DNA of 64,000 nt from Hymenoscyphus infarciens (GCA_001414345.1 LLCB01000128.1:91534-155533), one strand, 5' to 3'. Positions 11,510-23,908 are shown, counted from the stretch's first letter. Notes: a model not told the origin generated them from the sequence alone. Program-made: numbers and translations.

Positions 11510-12089
11510 TTACCCTCCCTTTTGGCCATTTTGACGGAGATTAAGCGTATTCCCAACCCGTTTGATTTCATCATCTGAATTTACAACACTGATTGCGTTG
11601 GCGTTTAAGCGATCGTAAACATCTTGAGCACTGAGTTTTGAGTAACCCTCATAACCCATGATTTGTGCCATCACACCGGCGACTGTGGAGGATCTCAGAG
11701 TTAGTATTGTCATTTCTAAAAGTATGTCTGTGATTGAGAAGAATCGGTAGCGAGAGGAAGAAACAGAGTTTCGACTCTCTTAGAACAACCAGAAAGAGGA
11801 ACAAGAAACTCGGTGCACACTCACCATGGGGGCAGGCCATGCTTGTTCCACTAGCCCATTCGTATTTGTTGATAGCCTCTGCATCAGTTTCATCTACGAA
11901 GAAAGACCAGACGGTCTTTCACAGTGCGCAGTTGTTGAGCTGTTTCTCGTAGTTCAATCCTCAGATATCTGCATAACCACCAGTCCACCGGTTGTAGTTT
12001 ATATCGACAGCTCAGACGCTGAAAGTGGATGTGAATATGCTAACATCAGCATTTGTCTCACCAACGTTCAAGCATGGCAAAATACCACG
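11510..12089 (-). pseudogene. subtilase (peptidase S8) pseudogene, C-terminal half
   Basis: Reading the minus strand from 12089, one frame gives RGILPCLNVGETNADVS, then SIFTSTFSV, INYNRWTGG and GLNYEKQLN, and finally KYEWASGTSMACPH at about 11870-11825. GTSMACPH is the catalytic-serine motif of subtilases, and the earlier part matches the oxyanion-hole region with the usual Asn changed (VGET instead of AAGN). A GTGAGT donor at 11824 and a CACAG acceptor at 11683 (142-nt intron) join PH to VAGVMAQIMGYEGYSKLSA, the expected next helix. Three in-frame TGA codons interrupt the upstream part. I find no readable Asp or His catalytic region upstream, so this is a truncated, inactivated copy. Confidence 0.75.
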
Positions 12090-13628
12090 TCACAGGTAGT
12101 TTAGTTGGTTGGTCCAGAATCCACAGAATCAACACAAGTACAAGTACGAAGGTAGAAGTTCAACGCGCAAGAAGGATATATTGACTGGTCAAGGCTTCAA
12201 GTTTACGGCGACCAAAGGATTTGGATTTCTCAACGCGTGTGTTTAAAACTGTCTTTTATGACGAGCAGGACAAAAGACTATACCAACGCATCTGAACAAG
12301 CTAAACAATCTACGTTGAACAGAGGAGAATCAAACAATACAACAGCCTGAGATTTATTGACATATGTAGAAAAAGAAAGCAGCAGTCCTTCATCTTACAA
12401 GAAGAATAAGAAGAAGTAAATCAACCAACGATGCATTCATCTTATCGCCTAACCCATGTTTAGTCAATTGATATAATTCTCCCACATACTTTAACACAAT
12501 ATCTTTCAATAAAGATGGATGCCATACGAGAAACCCCAACGAGTACTTCTATGTGTAGGTAGTGTAATTACACAAATCCTCAATGCCACAACACTTTCCC
12601 AAAATCTCCACATCAAACCTTCACAGCCCTCTCATTGACCGCGTTCACCATACCCGCCCCTCTGTTGAACTCCCCCACGCTCTCGCCACCAAAGAGTATC
12701 ACAAACCCCTCATAATCATCCCACAAAACCCCACTTGTGAAAAAACTGAGACACAAAACATATGTAGTACAACCACACCCCTTAATAAGCACCCCTCCAT
12801 TAGGTGCCGCATAGCCGAGTTCTTGAAGACGGGCTCTGCGATTTTCTCCACCCTTACAACGCCCAAATCTTTAAAACTTGAGAGTAGTACTAACGAGCAT
12901 TAAAAGAACGCTTCAGGACTTTGGGGTAAGTTTCGCGACTGAATTCAGACTCTGGAGGTTCATTCATCTCGTGGGGTGTCCGCGCATGGGTCAAGCGGTT
13001 GGGGTTCAAGTTGTAGTAGCCGAGCTACCACCACTCATAGCTAAGTAACAGGCACCACGAAGAACGAAAGCCAGAACGGGAAGGAAGAGTCAATAAGAGA
13101 AGCAAGGTAATCAAGTAATCAAATATCAATCAATTTAACCATATTCTATCTCCACTATCATGCCACTCGCCAGGCCATCCTCCCCATTCGAATCCCCTCA
13201 GTCTTCGAATTTTGGTATCATAGAGAAATTCCACCAATCTAACCACAGTAACACGCACGCACGCCCGCTCACTCGCTCACATCATATATCATGCACCGCT
13301 CCTCCATCTCTCATTAAGAAGCAGACAAAAAAGACTAACGCCCGCCCATGACCAAACCACCAATGCACAAAATGCATCTGAAAATGCCGCACGCAAATGT
13401 GCGTCTTCCAAAACCAAGAAGAAATATTAACAAGTACATATACAAACTCCCCCATCAACAAACACCTACACACCAAATAATAAAAAGTAAAGAGTAACCC
13501 AGGGAAAATATGCCAACTTTGCATGAATGACCAATCGACAAAATGCCAGAGGGCGTGAGCCCAAACAGAAAAGAGAGAGAGACAAGGAAGATGCACTTTC
13601 TCCCTCTCTTTTTCTTTCTTCTTAAGTC
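12090..13628. other. intergenic, no recognised gene
   Basis: I see no supported gene. The pyrimidine/purine-rich part from about 13.16 to 13.63 kb lies just beyond the stop of the CLC gene and probably includes its 3' untranslated region. Open frames here are short and have no recognisable domain. Confidence 0.55.
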
Positions 13629-16600
13629 TTAGATATGCCCCTCTTTTTCCTCCAACTCTCTCATGTATTTTACAAATGTCTTTTTGTGTGTCTGTGATAT
13701 TTATTAGCTCGACTCCTAGACGTGGAATGGGGATAGATATCAAGGACTAGGAAGTGGAAGGGAAGGGAAGGGAAAATGAGAGAAAAATACTTACAAGACC
13801 AGCAAATCGACCATCTCTATTAACGCAAACAAATCTCAGCCCCAACTTAACGAAACACTCATAAACAAGATCCATAGGTGAGTGGATATCAAGTGCCAAA
13901 GGCGCCTATCAAAAAACATTAGTATTTCAAATCCCCAACCTTAATCCAAACTTCCAAAGTTTCAAAAACTTACAGGGTCAACGAATTGCGTAAAATCAGT
14001 AGGATCAGCCCCCTCATCATCAGAATCATCCATCCGAAGAACCTTCGTCATCAAACACAAAGTCTCAGACTCATCTTCCAGACTATCCAGAGCGAACGCG
14101 AGATCAGGAGCTGGGATCAGTCCCACGAGAATTTCGTCTCTAATGATGGGTAGACCGCCATCAACCTCTCCGGCTTGGTGGAGGATTTCGAGTTTCGTTC
14201 GGAGACTGGATGCTGAGACCAAAGGAGAGCTTGAAATATCAATGACTCTCTCGCGGCGTAAGCGAGGCACGATATCGATCAGATTCGAGGTAAACACGGG
14301 CTTGTGCTTATTATTCAAGAATGGGTAGGAATTCAGGTTGGTTAAAAGATCCTGTGTAAAAATTAGTGGCTGCTTCGTAATTTCGAAAATGATGCTTTAA
14401 ATTGACTCACATAAATGCTGAGTGGTTCCAAAAAGTCTGCAGTCCATTTTGCCACCAGGATGGCAAGAGAGAAAGGCAGGATATAGTCAAGACTGCCGGT
14501 TAACTCGAATAAGATGACCGCAAGAGTAATTGATAACCTTGTTACACCACACATAGTCGATCCGGCTGCAATGAGAGCGTATACACCAGGAGTAATACAC
14601 GACGTGCCATCGGCATGTGCCGCGCAGTTACCAAAAATCGGATTCGTGGGAAATCGAAGGACTAGCCATTGCATCAAGTGTCCCAAAATACGACCAAGAA
14701 AACCGCCTACAACCATAGACGGTACATAAATACCCGCTGGAACTTTCTGTTTGGGTGTTAGGAGCAGTTTACTTATTGCGGGAAGAGGATAGGAGTATTA
14801 TTATTTGGTCGAAGTAGAGAACCGTGGGTGACTTACGATTCCAAAAGTGATTATGGTTAGAATGCCTTTGATAAAGAACGCAATGCTGAGACTTTTGATT
14901 ATGGGCCAAATATCATCCAGGTCTCTTGGGCACAGTCCCATCTCGTCGGGTTTGTTGATATCACACGGACTCGACAGATTGAAGAGTAGTTTCGCTACAG
15001 GTAGCTTTGTGTAAGGATTCCAGAAACTCACAAGACCAGTGAGTAAAGCGACAAGCATGACCTCAACAAGTGGCCACTTTTTGACGACTGATATCTTCCG
15101 GAAGGATTTGGCCCAAGCTCGAGATGCTTTGATAAAGAGAGCTCCAACCGCGCCACCGAGTACACCGACCACAGCAAATCCAGCAAGCTCAAAGAATTCC
15201 CAGTCCGTTAAATAACGAACCTCGAAGATGACAATCTTATTAGTGCCGTAAGGATTCAAAAACTTGAGTGACAATGCCGCAGTAATACAGCAAAAGAATG
15301 TCCTAAATAGTGTTTTGGCAGGAAAGAAATATGCAACTTCTTCCAAGGAGAACAAAACACCACCCAGGGGAGCCCCAAAAGCAACAGCGACTCCGGCCGC
15401 GGCAGCAGCTGATAATACCTCTCTGCGTTTCCCATCATTGCGGTCGTACTTGGGAAATAATCGACAAGCAATGTTTCCTACACAAGTTGCAATGTGCACA
15501 AAAGGCCCTTCTTTTCCCAAGCTAAGTCCTGAAGCAACACTTAGGATTAGAGCAAGAGTCTTAATGGCCAAAGTTTTCACTCCCAGAAATCCGTGCAAGA
15601 CGAAACCACTGAGAATGACTCGAACTTCAGCAACACCACTTCCCGCGGCCGAATAGTAGACCATGTCTCCCTTGGAGGAACCCTCCGGGTTAGATTTTGG
15701 ACTGGTAGGGCCATCCTCTTGTTCCTCTGGAGCCCGGCTTTCAGCAGCTAGATTTTCATCCAGCGTGCTAATGTGATATGTTGACGGTACGATTGTTTTG
15801 GTCGTCATGGTCAATAAGCAAGAGATGGTAGCAAATGTCACAACCAGGATCACGAAAATGACGAATTCCACTACTTGTTCGGAGACGTGGGGGATTTGAA
15901 TATAATTTGACCACGATTTCCAGGCGTGGCAGCGTCCTCCGCTAGGGCAGCAGTGCTACTCTTCTTGTTAGCAAAAAGGAAGCTAGAATTTCAAATATAA
16001 TGCTCCGTTCTCTCAGGGCTCGGAATTCCCAGCTGGGGTTGCCAATAGTCATGGAGCGGCATGTCTTGGAGGCAGGTTTTGGAGATTGAATAGCAGAGGC
16101 TAGATTTAAGAGCAAGCATTTTGGAATCTGATTGCCCAAACACCAAACTAGAAGAGAAAGCCGGCATGGACATACCTTTTCGCTTATAAGAAAGCCCTGG
16201 GAACAATATCCATCTTTCCAATCGAAAAACGGGGCCTCGGATACATCAACAATATATGCCAGAACTGCGGTGAGACAGCCAACCAAAGCACTGAGTATCC
16301 ATCCCTGTATACCATCGATCGAAGCCAGTATTTTCCCTCGTATATCCGTCCGGCTTCGTAGGGCTTTTACTCGATACGCATCGGCAATACTGTCGTGTAC
16401 CCAGTCGGTCGAGGTAAACTGATCGTACCAAACTCGGTCGTCCGAGTACAAGGTACTTTTGGATTCCGTCATCGAGTCCTGAGTCGTCAAGGCACCAACT
16501 AACCTTTGTCCCCACGATCCGGCACGACTGTGGTGTCTCGCTGCTCGTAGGCTGCCTGGGAGAGAAAAAAAGGTCAGTTCAAATGTACATGAACGGTGTG

Positions 16601-16880
16601 TAGAGTGGGATGATGCCGAGAATCTCCTACCGTTCAAGCTGGCATGGCGCGAAAGACGCGGTTTTGGATTATTGCTAGCATCCAGCGCCGACTGAATTCG
16701 AATTCTCGAACGACCAGCACCGGAAAGGCCTAGGAGCGGAGTCCTCTCATCGTTGCTCACGGCACTTTGGGTTCTTGAGAATCGTGGAGAGGCGAGCGGT
16801 GATGTCTCCGCCGAGGGAGCTGTGTTCGGTGTCATGGTCAAGTCGGCCCATGGCGAGGGTTTCCTCCGGGAGGAAGACAT
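13629..16880 (-). CDS. CLC-family chloride channel / Cl-/H+ exchanger with CBS domains
   Basis: Seven exons on the minus strand (16880-16631, 16555-16176, 15955-14837, 14746-14411, 14351-13974, 13905-13795, 13691-13629) give 878 residues, and all phases agree. The N-terminal 200 residues are a Ser-rich cytoplasmic region. The CLC core then shows GSGVAEV (about 315), GKEGPFVHI (gating Glu near 359) and PLGGVLFSLEE, then FGIKVPAGIYVPSM and TPGVYALIAAGSTMCGVTR. Two CBS domains fill roughly 700-878. The gating Glu indicates a proton-coupled exchanger of the Gef1/ClC-3 type, usually in Golgi, endosome or vacuole membranes, where it supports acidification and metal loading. The long exon 3 carries an inserted Ser/Glu-rich cytoplasmic loop (about 280-305). 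The frame extends upstream only to a TTG at 16922, so I start at the ATG at 16880. Confidence 0.92.
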
Positions 16881-18465
16881 GGAGATATAGGGAGAAGTCG
16901 GAGCGGAGGTGTTATCCGTCAACGAGGTCGCATGGATATGCAGGTGTTGTGTAAACCTGTGGTCGAGGTTGAGTTGCGGGCAGTCCTCTGTATGGAGCTG
17001 TATGGAGTAGGTACGGGAGGTAATTCCTGGGGCAGTGGGGGGTCAGAAGAGAGCCAGCCAAGCTTCTTTTAAGAAGGAGGCACACCCTCCCAACTACCTA
17101 CCTGGGTACCTACACTACACAATCATATCACCTCTGACACAATGTGAGACTCGTCGCGGGGATTCATCTCGAGAGAATTCCAACATGCCTATTGCTCGTT
17201 ATTCAAACCAATGCATGACCACCCTGGTCTCGTGGAACGCGAGGTGAAGGCTGAATGGGATCATTTCGACGTTCCTAGATCTTGGCCTGTCATGGGCCAG
17301 CCTATCGTCCCGTCGTTGCGTGACGTCCCGTGATGAGTCTAACTTCGTATCTCTAGACATGGCTGCTAGGTGTAGGGTAGGTAGTGGTTGGTATCACGAG
17401 TCTGTAGTGCGTGTCCTAGTAGGCAGTGCTAGTATTTACCTATCCTATGTTGGTTGTACGAACTCGCAAATTCTCCCCAAAGTAATCATCTTGTTTTGGC
17501 ATGTGAGATTGCGTCAATTAAGACTTGGGGCAACCTGGAATATTAAATGCAGGGTCCTGATGGTTTGCAGGGTAGCTACAACCATGAATAGTGTTTCAAC
17601 ATATATTTACTCTCCCGTGTTACTCATATTTATGAAATAATGAAGTTTATTCAGAACACTTATCCCTGAACTATAGTTGAAAAACAAAAGTATATCAAAA
17701 GATTTCGAATTATCAAGTTAATGCAATTAACTTACTCGAATGTTAAGAATCTATCAATCTACGTTACTTTGCATAATTAATTTGATTATCCGAGTCTGCT
17801 AGAGAAAGGCGACTCATTTAATTCTTTTTTACTACACGTCTGAAGAGTCTCAGAGTCTTAGTTGCACGACGTCAAGATTTGTATTCAAGCTTTTGAAAAA
17901 CAAATCAGATTATATGGCCTGTTCACATGTGCATGTCCAGCTATTTCTCCTATTTAATTAGAAGCTATCTTCTCTTCTTTCGGCTATTTTCCCCTCAGTT
18001 CTGCCTCATCTCTACCCCATCTTCTATGCTCCCTCACATCCTTCTCAGAGGACATAAGTGTCGACGACCTCTTCACGCCTTCTCAAAAGACTCTTAAAAT
18101 GCCCCATGTAGCTAGAGAATTACCAGATACTTTGGGACAATCAAAGTTGATTATTCTAAAACACCTAGGTAATTGTTTTATATGGTTCCAAGTATTTAAA
18201 ATAGTTACCTTGAATTACCCTTAAAAAATGGAATAATGAGAGTTAGATACGTAGAGCGGGTGCGAACTTGATATATTTTTTGATGTCCACCGCGAGACTA
18301 GCTCCAAGAATAGTCACGTGTACAACCCTCAAGGTTCCAGGTTCGGAAGCAGTTGTACCGAAAGCTGATGGCTCTCTAAAACATACATTCAAGCAACCTT
18401 TTCCTCAAAATCTGGCTTGGAAGTTGAAGTTAGCGCCTTAGGAACTTCCAACAGGAAAAGCAACC
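16881..18465. other. intergenic between two divergent genes
   Basis: No gene recognised in this 1.6 kb. It should hold the promoters of the CLC gene and the esterase gene. CCTACCTACCTGGGTACC-type repeats occur at about 17.09-17.11 kb, and 17.6-18.3 kb is moderately AT-rich without open frames of note. Confidence 0.55.
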
Positions 18466-19494
18466 ATGGCAAGTTCAAGTCCTTATCCGCAATTCATTTT
18501 GCTGGGGGACTCGCTCATACAATACTCCACTCGCCTCCATGCGCAAAATGATAACGAGGGCAGGCCAGTGGAGCAGCGAAACTTTTCTTTTGGCGCAGCA
18601 CTAGCTGAGAAGGTTGAGAGGCGATTTGACATTGTCAATCGGTTTGTTTCTCTGCTCCTAATGCCGTGGTGAGAAACTTGCTGAAATTCAAATAGCGGCT
18701 TTTCGGGTTACAATACGAGCAATATCCTATTCATCCTTGACAGTCTCATTCCAAAGCCAGAATATGCCAAGGTTGACTACTTGGTAGGTCAATCAGTTTT
18801 CTTTTCCATCGCTATATATATCGAGTGCACTCACCTTTTCGAATCTTGTATAATTCTTGTTGGCACTCGATCCGATGTATCTTGACATCCGTAAGCTGAC
18901 TAGTTAGCTTCTTCTTCTAGGAGCAAACGATTCTTGCCTCGAGACAAGTCCTACCAAACAACATGTCGCCCTTGATGAGTACCGAGAGAACCTCAAGAAG
19001 ATCATCGAGCACGATTCAATCCAAAAGCATCACCCGACGATTCTGCTGGTTACCCCGCCTCCCATCCATGAATTCCAATTGCAGGAGGAGGATGTGAAGG
19101 CAGGCAATGGTGGTCTGACGAGAAAGCAAGAAGTGACCAAAGAGTATGCCAGAGCCGCGAGGGAAGTTGCGTTGGAATTCCATGACAAGCAAGTTCTCTT
19201 GGTTGACCTCTGGAAGGCCATGATGGATGACGTTCAAGCTGCAACTCCGAATCATGATGTTGAGGCTGATTTGCCTGGATCGCTTCGTCGGGGCAAGAAT
19301 GCGCGGCTTTATCAGCTCCTGGTGGATGGATTACATCTCTCTGGCGAAAGCTATAAAATCTTCTTCGATGCTGTTCTTGCTGCGTTGGGTTGGGTTGATG
19401 ATACAGTTGGCAAAGAAGCCTGGGTATTTCCGTAAGTAAAGATATCCGGACTCACAATTGAAACACCGCTAACAGAGCGAAGAAGATGGAATGA
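18466..19494 (+). CDS. IAH1: Isoamyl-acetate-hydrolysing esterase, SGNH hydrolase
   Basis: Four exons (18466-18641, 18696-18783, 18908-19431, 19476-19494) give 268 residues. The SGNH blocks are all visible: LLGDSLIQYS (nucleophile Ser in GDS), GFSGYNTS, LLLLGANDS (GxND) and DGLHLSGES (Asp/His pair). Spacing and the RKQEVTKEYARAAREVA helix fit the Iah1 group, soluble enzymes that hydrolyse short acetate esters. Intron 2 (125 nt) uses the acceptor TTAG at 18907, because the later CTAG would shift the frame. If the last intron (GTAAGT...GCTAACAG, 44 nt) is not removed, translation stops at 19435 after VFP. If it is removed the end is VFPAKKME. I prefer the spliced form because both sites are strong. 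Confidence 0.88.
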
Positions 19495-20765
19495 TGCACC
19501 AAGAATGCTGTAGGGTCAGGAGGCAGTAAAATACAGACGTTCTTTTTTGCTCCGGAAAATCTGTCTGTGCTGTAGAAGCGCTTGAGAAATGTTTCCCATG
19601 GGAACAGGGCTCCACCTTCCATATAGGTACATTAGAAAAGAGTTCGAAAATCAGAATACCAAATTGTAGTCTTTTCAAGTGCAAATGCAAAGAGGTTACT
19701 TTTCTCGTGTTACCGCTACTCCAGGTGGCTAGTGCGGCTAGTCTAGTTCCGCACTACCCCACCATCCCTGCATTCCGACTGCTGGGCAGCACAGCACACT
19801 GCACCACAGCGTAGCGTAGCCCGCGTTTCCAGGTTGATTCAGCATCACGACTCCACTCTACCTACCTCACCTACCTCAACTCTCTCCCTCCATACTCTAT
19901 CAGCACAACATCTCGCACCTCACAATTCCACCCGTCACTCCGAGATCTTCACTCAGGATCACGCGCATAATCTCACTAGACTAGACGCCCTCGTTTCTCA
20001 ATACAGCAGCACCAACACCAACGTGCGCTATTTCAACCCCATCTCAGTCTTACACGATTCACCTGGACTCCGTTTGTTACATTAGGACCACACAATATAT
20101 CCGACCTCCCTTTCACCCTCAACCTACTCGAGCCACTGCGCCCAAAGTTGAAATCAACCACGCTTCCATCTGCAAAATCAGGACCTGATTTCAACCTCCT
20201 TTTAATAACAACATTACGAACTTGGGACACAATCGACCTCCATACTTTTACCCCTTCCTCCACTCCGATCCCTTCTGTCGGTACACATACACGGTACACG
20301 CACCAATTCTTCGCATAGCCAGTATTCGAAACAGCGGTCTATTTCCCCCCAAATATCAAAGCCCGGGCAGTGACCGGTGGTCGCAGGTCGATGTGGTGGA
20401 GGAGGCGGGTACTGTGATTCCTGCATAGGCAGAGCATTGCTCAAGGGGTCGCTCGCTGCCTGTTTCCATTACCGCAACTCTTCGAAAGTTCTAGCTGCGA
20501 AAGGCAGTGCAGCAATCGTACATTGCAGTATTCCTGCAATCGTCACCTCTGGAAAGAGTCATATTTTGGAAGGGTTCAGAGGGTTCTCCGGTCGCTAATC
20601 ATTCCTACTGCAGACGCAGCACCTGGAACTCACCTTGTATAGTATTTCTTCGATCCACCTCTCCTAATATCAACGCTGTTTATCCCGTTTGCACGGAGTT
20701 TTCTGAGAAACGGGACCTCTTTTCCGGGCGAACTCTGACTCTCGGGCGACAAACGAAGTTCGGGC
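19495..20765. other. intergenic / 5' region of the next gene
   Basis: No gene recognised. The part from about 19.83 to 20.76 kb is CT-rich and CCACC-rich without a good open frame. It probably contains the promoter and a long 5' untranslated leader of the gene starting at 20766. Confidence 0.5.
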
Positions 20766-22713
20766 ATGGATCCACAGTTCACAGCAACTCGAGAAGAATT
20801 GTACCATGTCCAGATGGACGTTAAACATGTTCAAGCTGTACAGATCAACCATGCAGATAGATTGCTGAGGCTGGAGAAACGCCAGGCTGATGACGCTGCT
20901 CTGAAATCCGTCTGGGGGAATGGTTCTCCATTTCCAAGCGTACTGAGCGGGACCCCTCAGCAAGGTTAGTAATTCTGTCTTGCTACAAAATGAATGATAG
21001 ACTAATAATATGATAGGTCCAGTTCAGCACCACCCGACGGACGTCTTCGATGACTTTGATGACGAACAAAGCCATAATCTTCTTGGTAGCCTCCAGCTAG
21101 AAGCTGATGAAGAGCCGGTGCGTCGTGGAGCCTCGAGAGCAAACAGCGTTCGATTTGACGTGAGCGCTCTCCAGGGTTCAAATTGGAATCCAGGCTCAAG
21201 AAGTTCCGGAGATTTTGGTCCTGTCCGCCCGAGCAGTGGTATTGGGAGCCACCCTATGACAGAACGATCATTATCACACAAATCAGACGGCAGGCATAGC
21301 TCAGCTGGGCATTCAGTGCACTCCATGCATTCCAATCCATCTGGAAGAAACAGTAGCCTTGGTCTTGATACCAATTTCATCATTGGTGGCCAAGACGATG
21401 ACTCTCCAGTTGACACACCTGACCCACCCCCTGGCTTATTCGTCTTGGGATCTGTGCCTTCAATCATTCGATGCTGGTTGACAACGAATTTCTCACACAA
21501 TGCATTACTTTATGCTGATATCTGCTCTGGCTCTCAGAGGTCTGTTCTCGATTACAGTTTGGTAAAGGAACTCGGCCTTGCAGAGCAAATCCAGAAGACT
21601 TCAGCTGGTCGCCATCATATCAGACTTCCCGTATATCTTCCCGAAGCCGTCATAACTCAGCCAACTTCGAGATCAAATAGCCCTGCTCCGCAACTCCCGA
21701 CACTTAGCGCGGATTTCGAAATTGTAGGACTTGCCCAACGCAGCACTCTTGAGCGCAAACAGGGAATCCGTATTATTCTTGGCAGCGATATCCTCCGCGC
21801 ACACAATGCGGATATCTTCTTCTCCCAGAATCTCATGACACTCTATGGCGATGATCGCAGCAAACTCTCTGTTCCATTTGTTAGACCTGAAGACGATGCC
21901 TTGTTCAAAAATCTATGCACTTCCAATCTTCCACCGGAAAAGAACGAATTGAAAGCGACCGCTGCCCCTTTCACCCCAATTGATTCCAAATCCAAATCCG
22001 AAGCCGCCCCTCCTGTCCGCAACTCCGTTTTTCCTAATGGACAAGAAGAAGCAGCGAAAGCCACGCACTCTGACAATACCGCAAGAGGCACCTCAGCAAC
22101 ACAACCCGAATCGCCGTTTACTCCTGTATCAATGTCAGAACTGAGCGCTCTCGATCGAGTCACTAGTGTCCAAGAAAGTACCTCTTCTACTCTCAATAAC
22201 TCGGGTTCAGAAAAGTCCCATGGCGGTGAACACTCGCAAGACACAGGCGCATCCGAGGCAATTGTATCACCAGAGCCCAATCGCCGAGACTCTTCTGTTG
22301 GAATATGGGGTTCCTGGCGCCAGGGAACTGTCAATGGCGGTGAGAGCGGCCGCGAGGCCGAAACCACAAGTGGCTACCAACGCGCAGCTCGAGGTGGTAG
22401 AAGCATGAAAGTTCTCAAGCCATCCTCAAAGTCCGTCTCTTCCATTGCAGTACCTTCCCGGTCAGCTTCTTCAGCGCGCACAGGAACTGCCTATGAACCG
22501 ACACCACTCCCTCGACCAACCGTTGAGATGCGGAGAAAGAGCCAGGTGGAGAACGCGCCTCTGAAATGGGAATCCAAGCGGATATCCTCGGAGGAACAAA
22601 AGCCGCAACGGACGGTCGTGAGTACCATTCCTCGATCGGAGAATCCTGTTGGTGGTGCTAGTGCTTTTTCATGGATGAAACCTGCAAGCAAGAAGGCCAC
22701 GACTGCGGAATGA
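20766..22713 (+). CDS. Fungal protein with a retropepsin-like domain and Ser-rich tail
   Basis: Exons 20766-20964 and 21017-22713 encode 631 residues. Residues about 5-45 are a helical, coiled-coil-like start. A disordered Ser-rich stretch follows. Residues about 205-355 look like a retropepsin-type fold: a strand pair ending in YADICSGSQRSVL (Asp about 234), then DYSLVKELGL, and later IRIILGSDILRAHNADIFF. These match, in order, the DTGA-type flap-facing loop, the helix with V-x-x-LGL, and the ILGxDxLxxHNAxI motif of retroviral and retrotransposon aspartic proteases. The canonical D-T/S-G is altered to D-I-C-S-G, so activity is doubtful. The tail (360-631) is low-complexity with basic clusters. 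The gene has a normal intron, normal base composition and no neighbouring pol domains, so it looks like a host gene. Function unknown. Confidence 0.7.
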
Positions 22714-23068
22714 TGTGCAATGTTGCTTTAGTAACAGGCAGATGGATCATGTGGCTTAAGCTGTGTGTACTTTTGGGATCGGATGTCAGTTTAGCCAAAG
22801 ATCATAGAATAGACTTCCTGACGTGATATGCAATCATCAAATACCTTCCTTCTTCATCATGATTGTGAACAAGTTTTCTATGTTTTGAAATGATTCTTCT
22901 GTTCGTCATTCGTCCCTCTGGCTGTCTTAATAGCGGTTGCTTAGTGAAAGGATTTCTACACTCCTGGATTGAAGTAATTTTGATTGAGTTCTACGCAACT
23001 CAGTGAGGCACTGTATCATAAAATTATGGGTCTGGTTTCTCTCCCTTTCTAACTCAGCAATGCTTCCA
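22714..23068. other. intergenic, 3' of the retropepsin-like gene
   Basis: 355 bp without a gene. It presumably contains the 3' untranslated region of the upstream gene and ends at the target site of the TRIM element. Confidence 0.5.
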
Positions 23069-23073
23069 CCCTC

Positions 23074-23183
23074 TGTCACGGAAAAAGGGGGTCTCACGTG
23101 ACCCCTTTTCCCTATATATAGCAGAGTTTTCACCTCCTAAATTCAAGCTCCTTAGAGCGTTTTCAACCTAAAAATACGCCACA
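23074..23183 (+). repeat. left LTR of the TRIM element
   Basis: 110 bp from TGTCACGG to CGCCACA. It contains a palindrome centred on CACGTG (GGGGTCTCACGTGACCCC) and a TATA-like CTATATATAG about 110 bp from the start of the internal region. It differs from the right copy mainly by C-to-T and G-to-A changes in the right copy. Confidence 0.88.
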
Positions 23184-23196
23184 GTTATGAGCCCGG
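23184..23196 (+). other. primer-binding site for half initiator tRNA-Met
   Basis: GTTATGAGCCCGG, immediately inside the left LTR, is the reverse complement of CCGGGCTCATAAC, the anticodon stem-loop (CAU anticodon) of initiator tRNA-Met. Copia and Ty5-like elements prime with a tRNA fragment cut in this loop. Confidence 0.75.
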
Positions 23197-23624
23197 TTTG
23201 CACTTATAGTATACTCTTATAACATCTTATCTTCTGCTTACGTATTTAACGTTGCTACGTATTCAGAACGCTCTCCGCTGTTAGGGTTAGCGTAATCAAC
23301 CCCCCCTCGATGCTTACTCTCGACAAGCACTCGGAAGCTCTACTATAAGTAGGGCTTTCCTAACTTCGAATACGGGACTCTCTTAACGAGCGCGAACAAG
23401 GACTCTCCTAACAAGCGTGGACGGGACTCTCCCACGGGACGCTCTTAGCTTCGAATATAGCGAAAGCCCTACTGCGAGTAGGCACACCTCAATTCGGCAG
23501 CTTACTCTTTCGACGAGCTTGCACAAAGCCTAGCTACGAAGCTGGCATAAACATATATAACGCTGACTACGAGCTACCACATCTTACGAACGCTACCCGC
23601 TGTCTTTACCAAAAAGCTAGAGCT

Positions 23625-23908
23625 GATAAAGTGCCAGAGTATAAGGGAGGAAGTTAGACAGGATCTAGGAGTGGGAACTTACTCTTAAATATTATCTAGA
23701 ATCGCTATTCAAGAGTTTAAAGCAATCTATATAGCTCCGTAGGATCTAGAGTAGGAATAGGGGGCGATAAAGTACCAGAGTATAAGAGAGGAAGTTAGAC
23801 AGGATCTAGGAGTAGGAACTTACCCTTAAATGTTATCTAGAATCGCTGTTCAAGAGTTTAAAGCAATCTATATAGCTCCGTAGGATCTAGAGTCGGAATA
23901 GGGGGCGA
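23625..23908 (+). repeat. 141-bp tandem duplication inside the TRIM
   Basis: Two head-to-tail copies begin GATAAAGT(G/A)CCAGAGTA at 23625 and 23766, and a third start (GATATAG) follows at about 23908. The copies differ mostly by G-to-A and C-to-T. Confidence 0.85.

Noticed and set aside
12583..12903. 106-residue plus-strand open frame
   Set aside because: Low-complexity Pro/His/Thr/Ser composition typical of non-coding CA-rich DNA. No domain.
13282..13743. 153-residue minus-strand open frame
   Set aside because: It reads through the last CLC intron and the 3' flank. The Cys/Trp/His-rich C-terminus is low complexity and shares no frame with the true last exon.
15256..15656. Open frames opposite or out of frame with the CLC exon
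   Set aside because: They are shadows of the long CLC exon 3.
21024..21500. 158-residue minus-strand frame opposite the retropepsin-like gene
   Set aside because: Shadow of the sense coding exon. No domain, and composition mirrors the Ser-rich sense strand.
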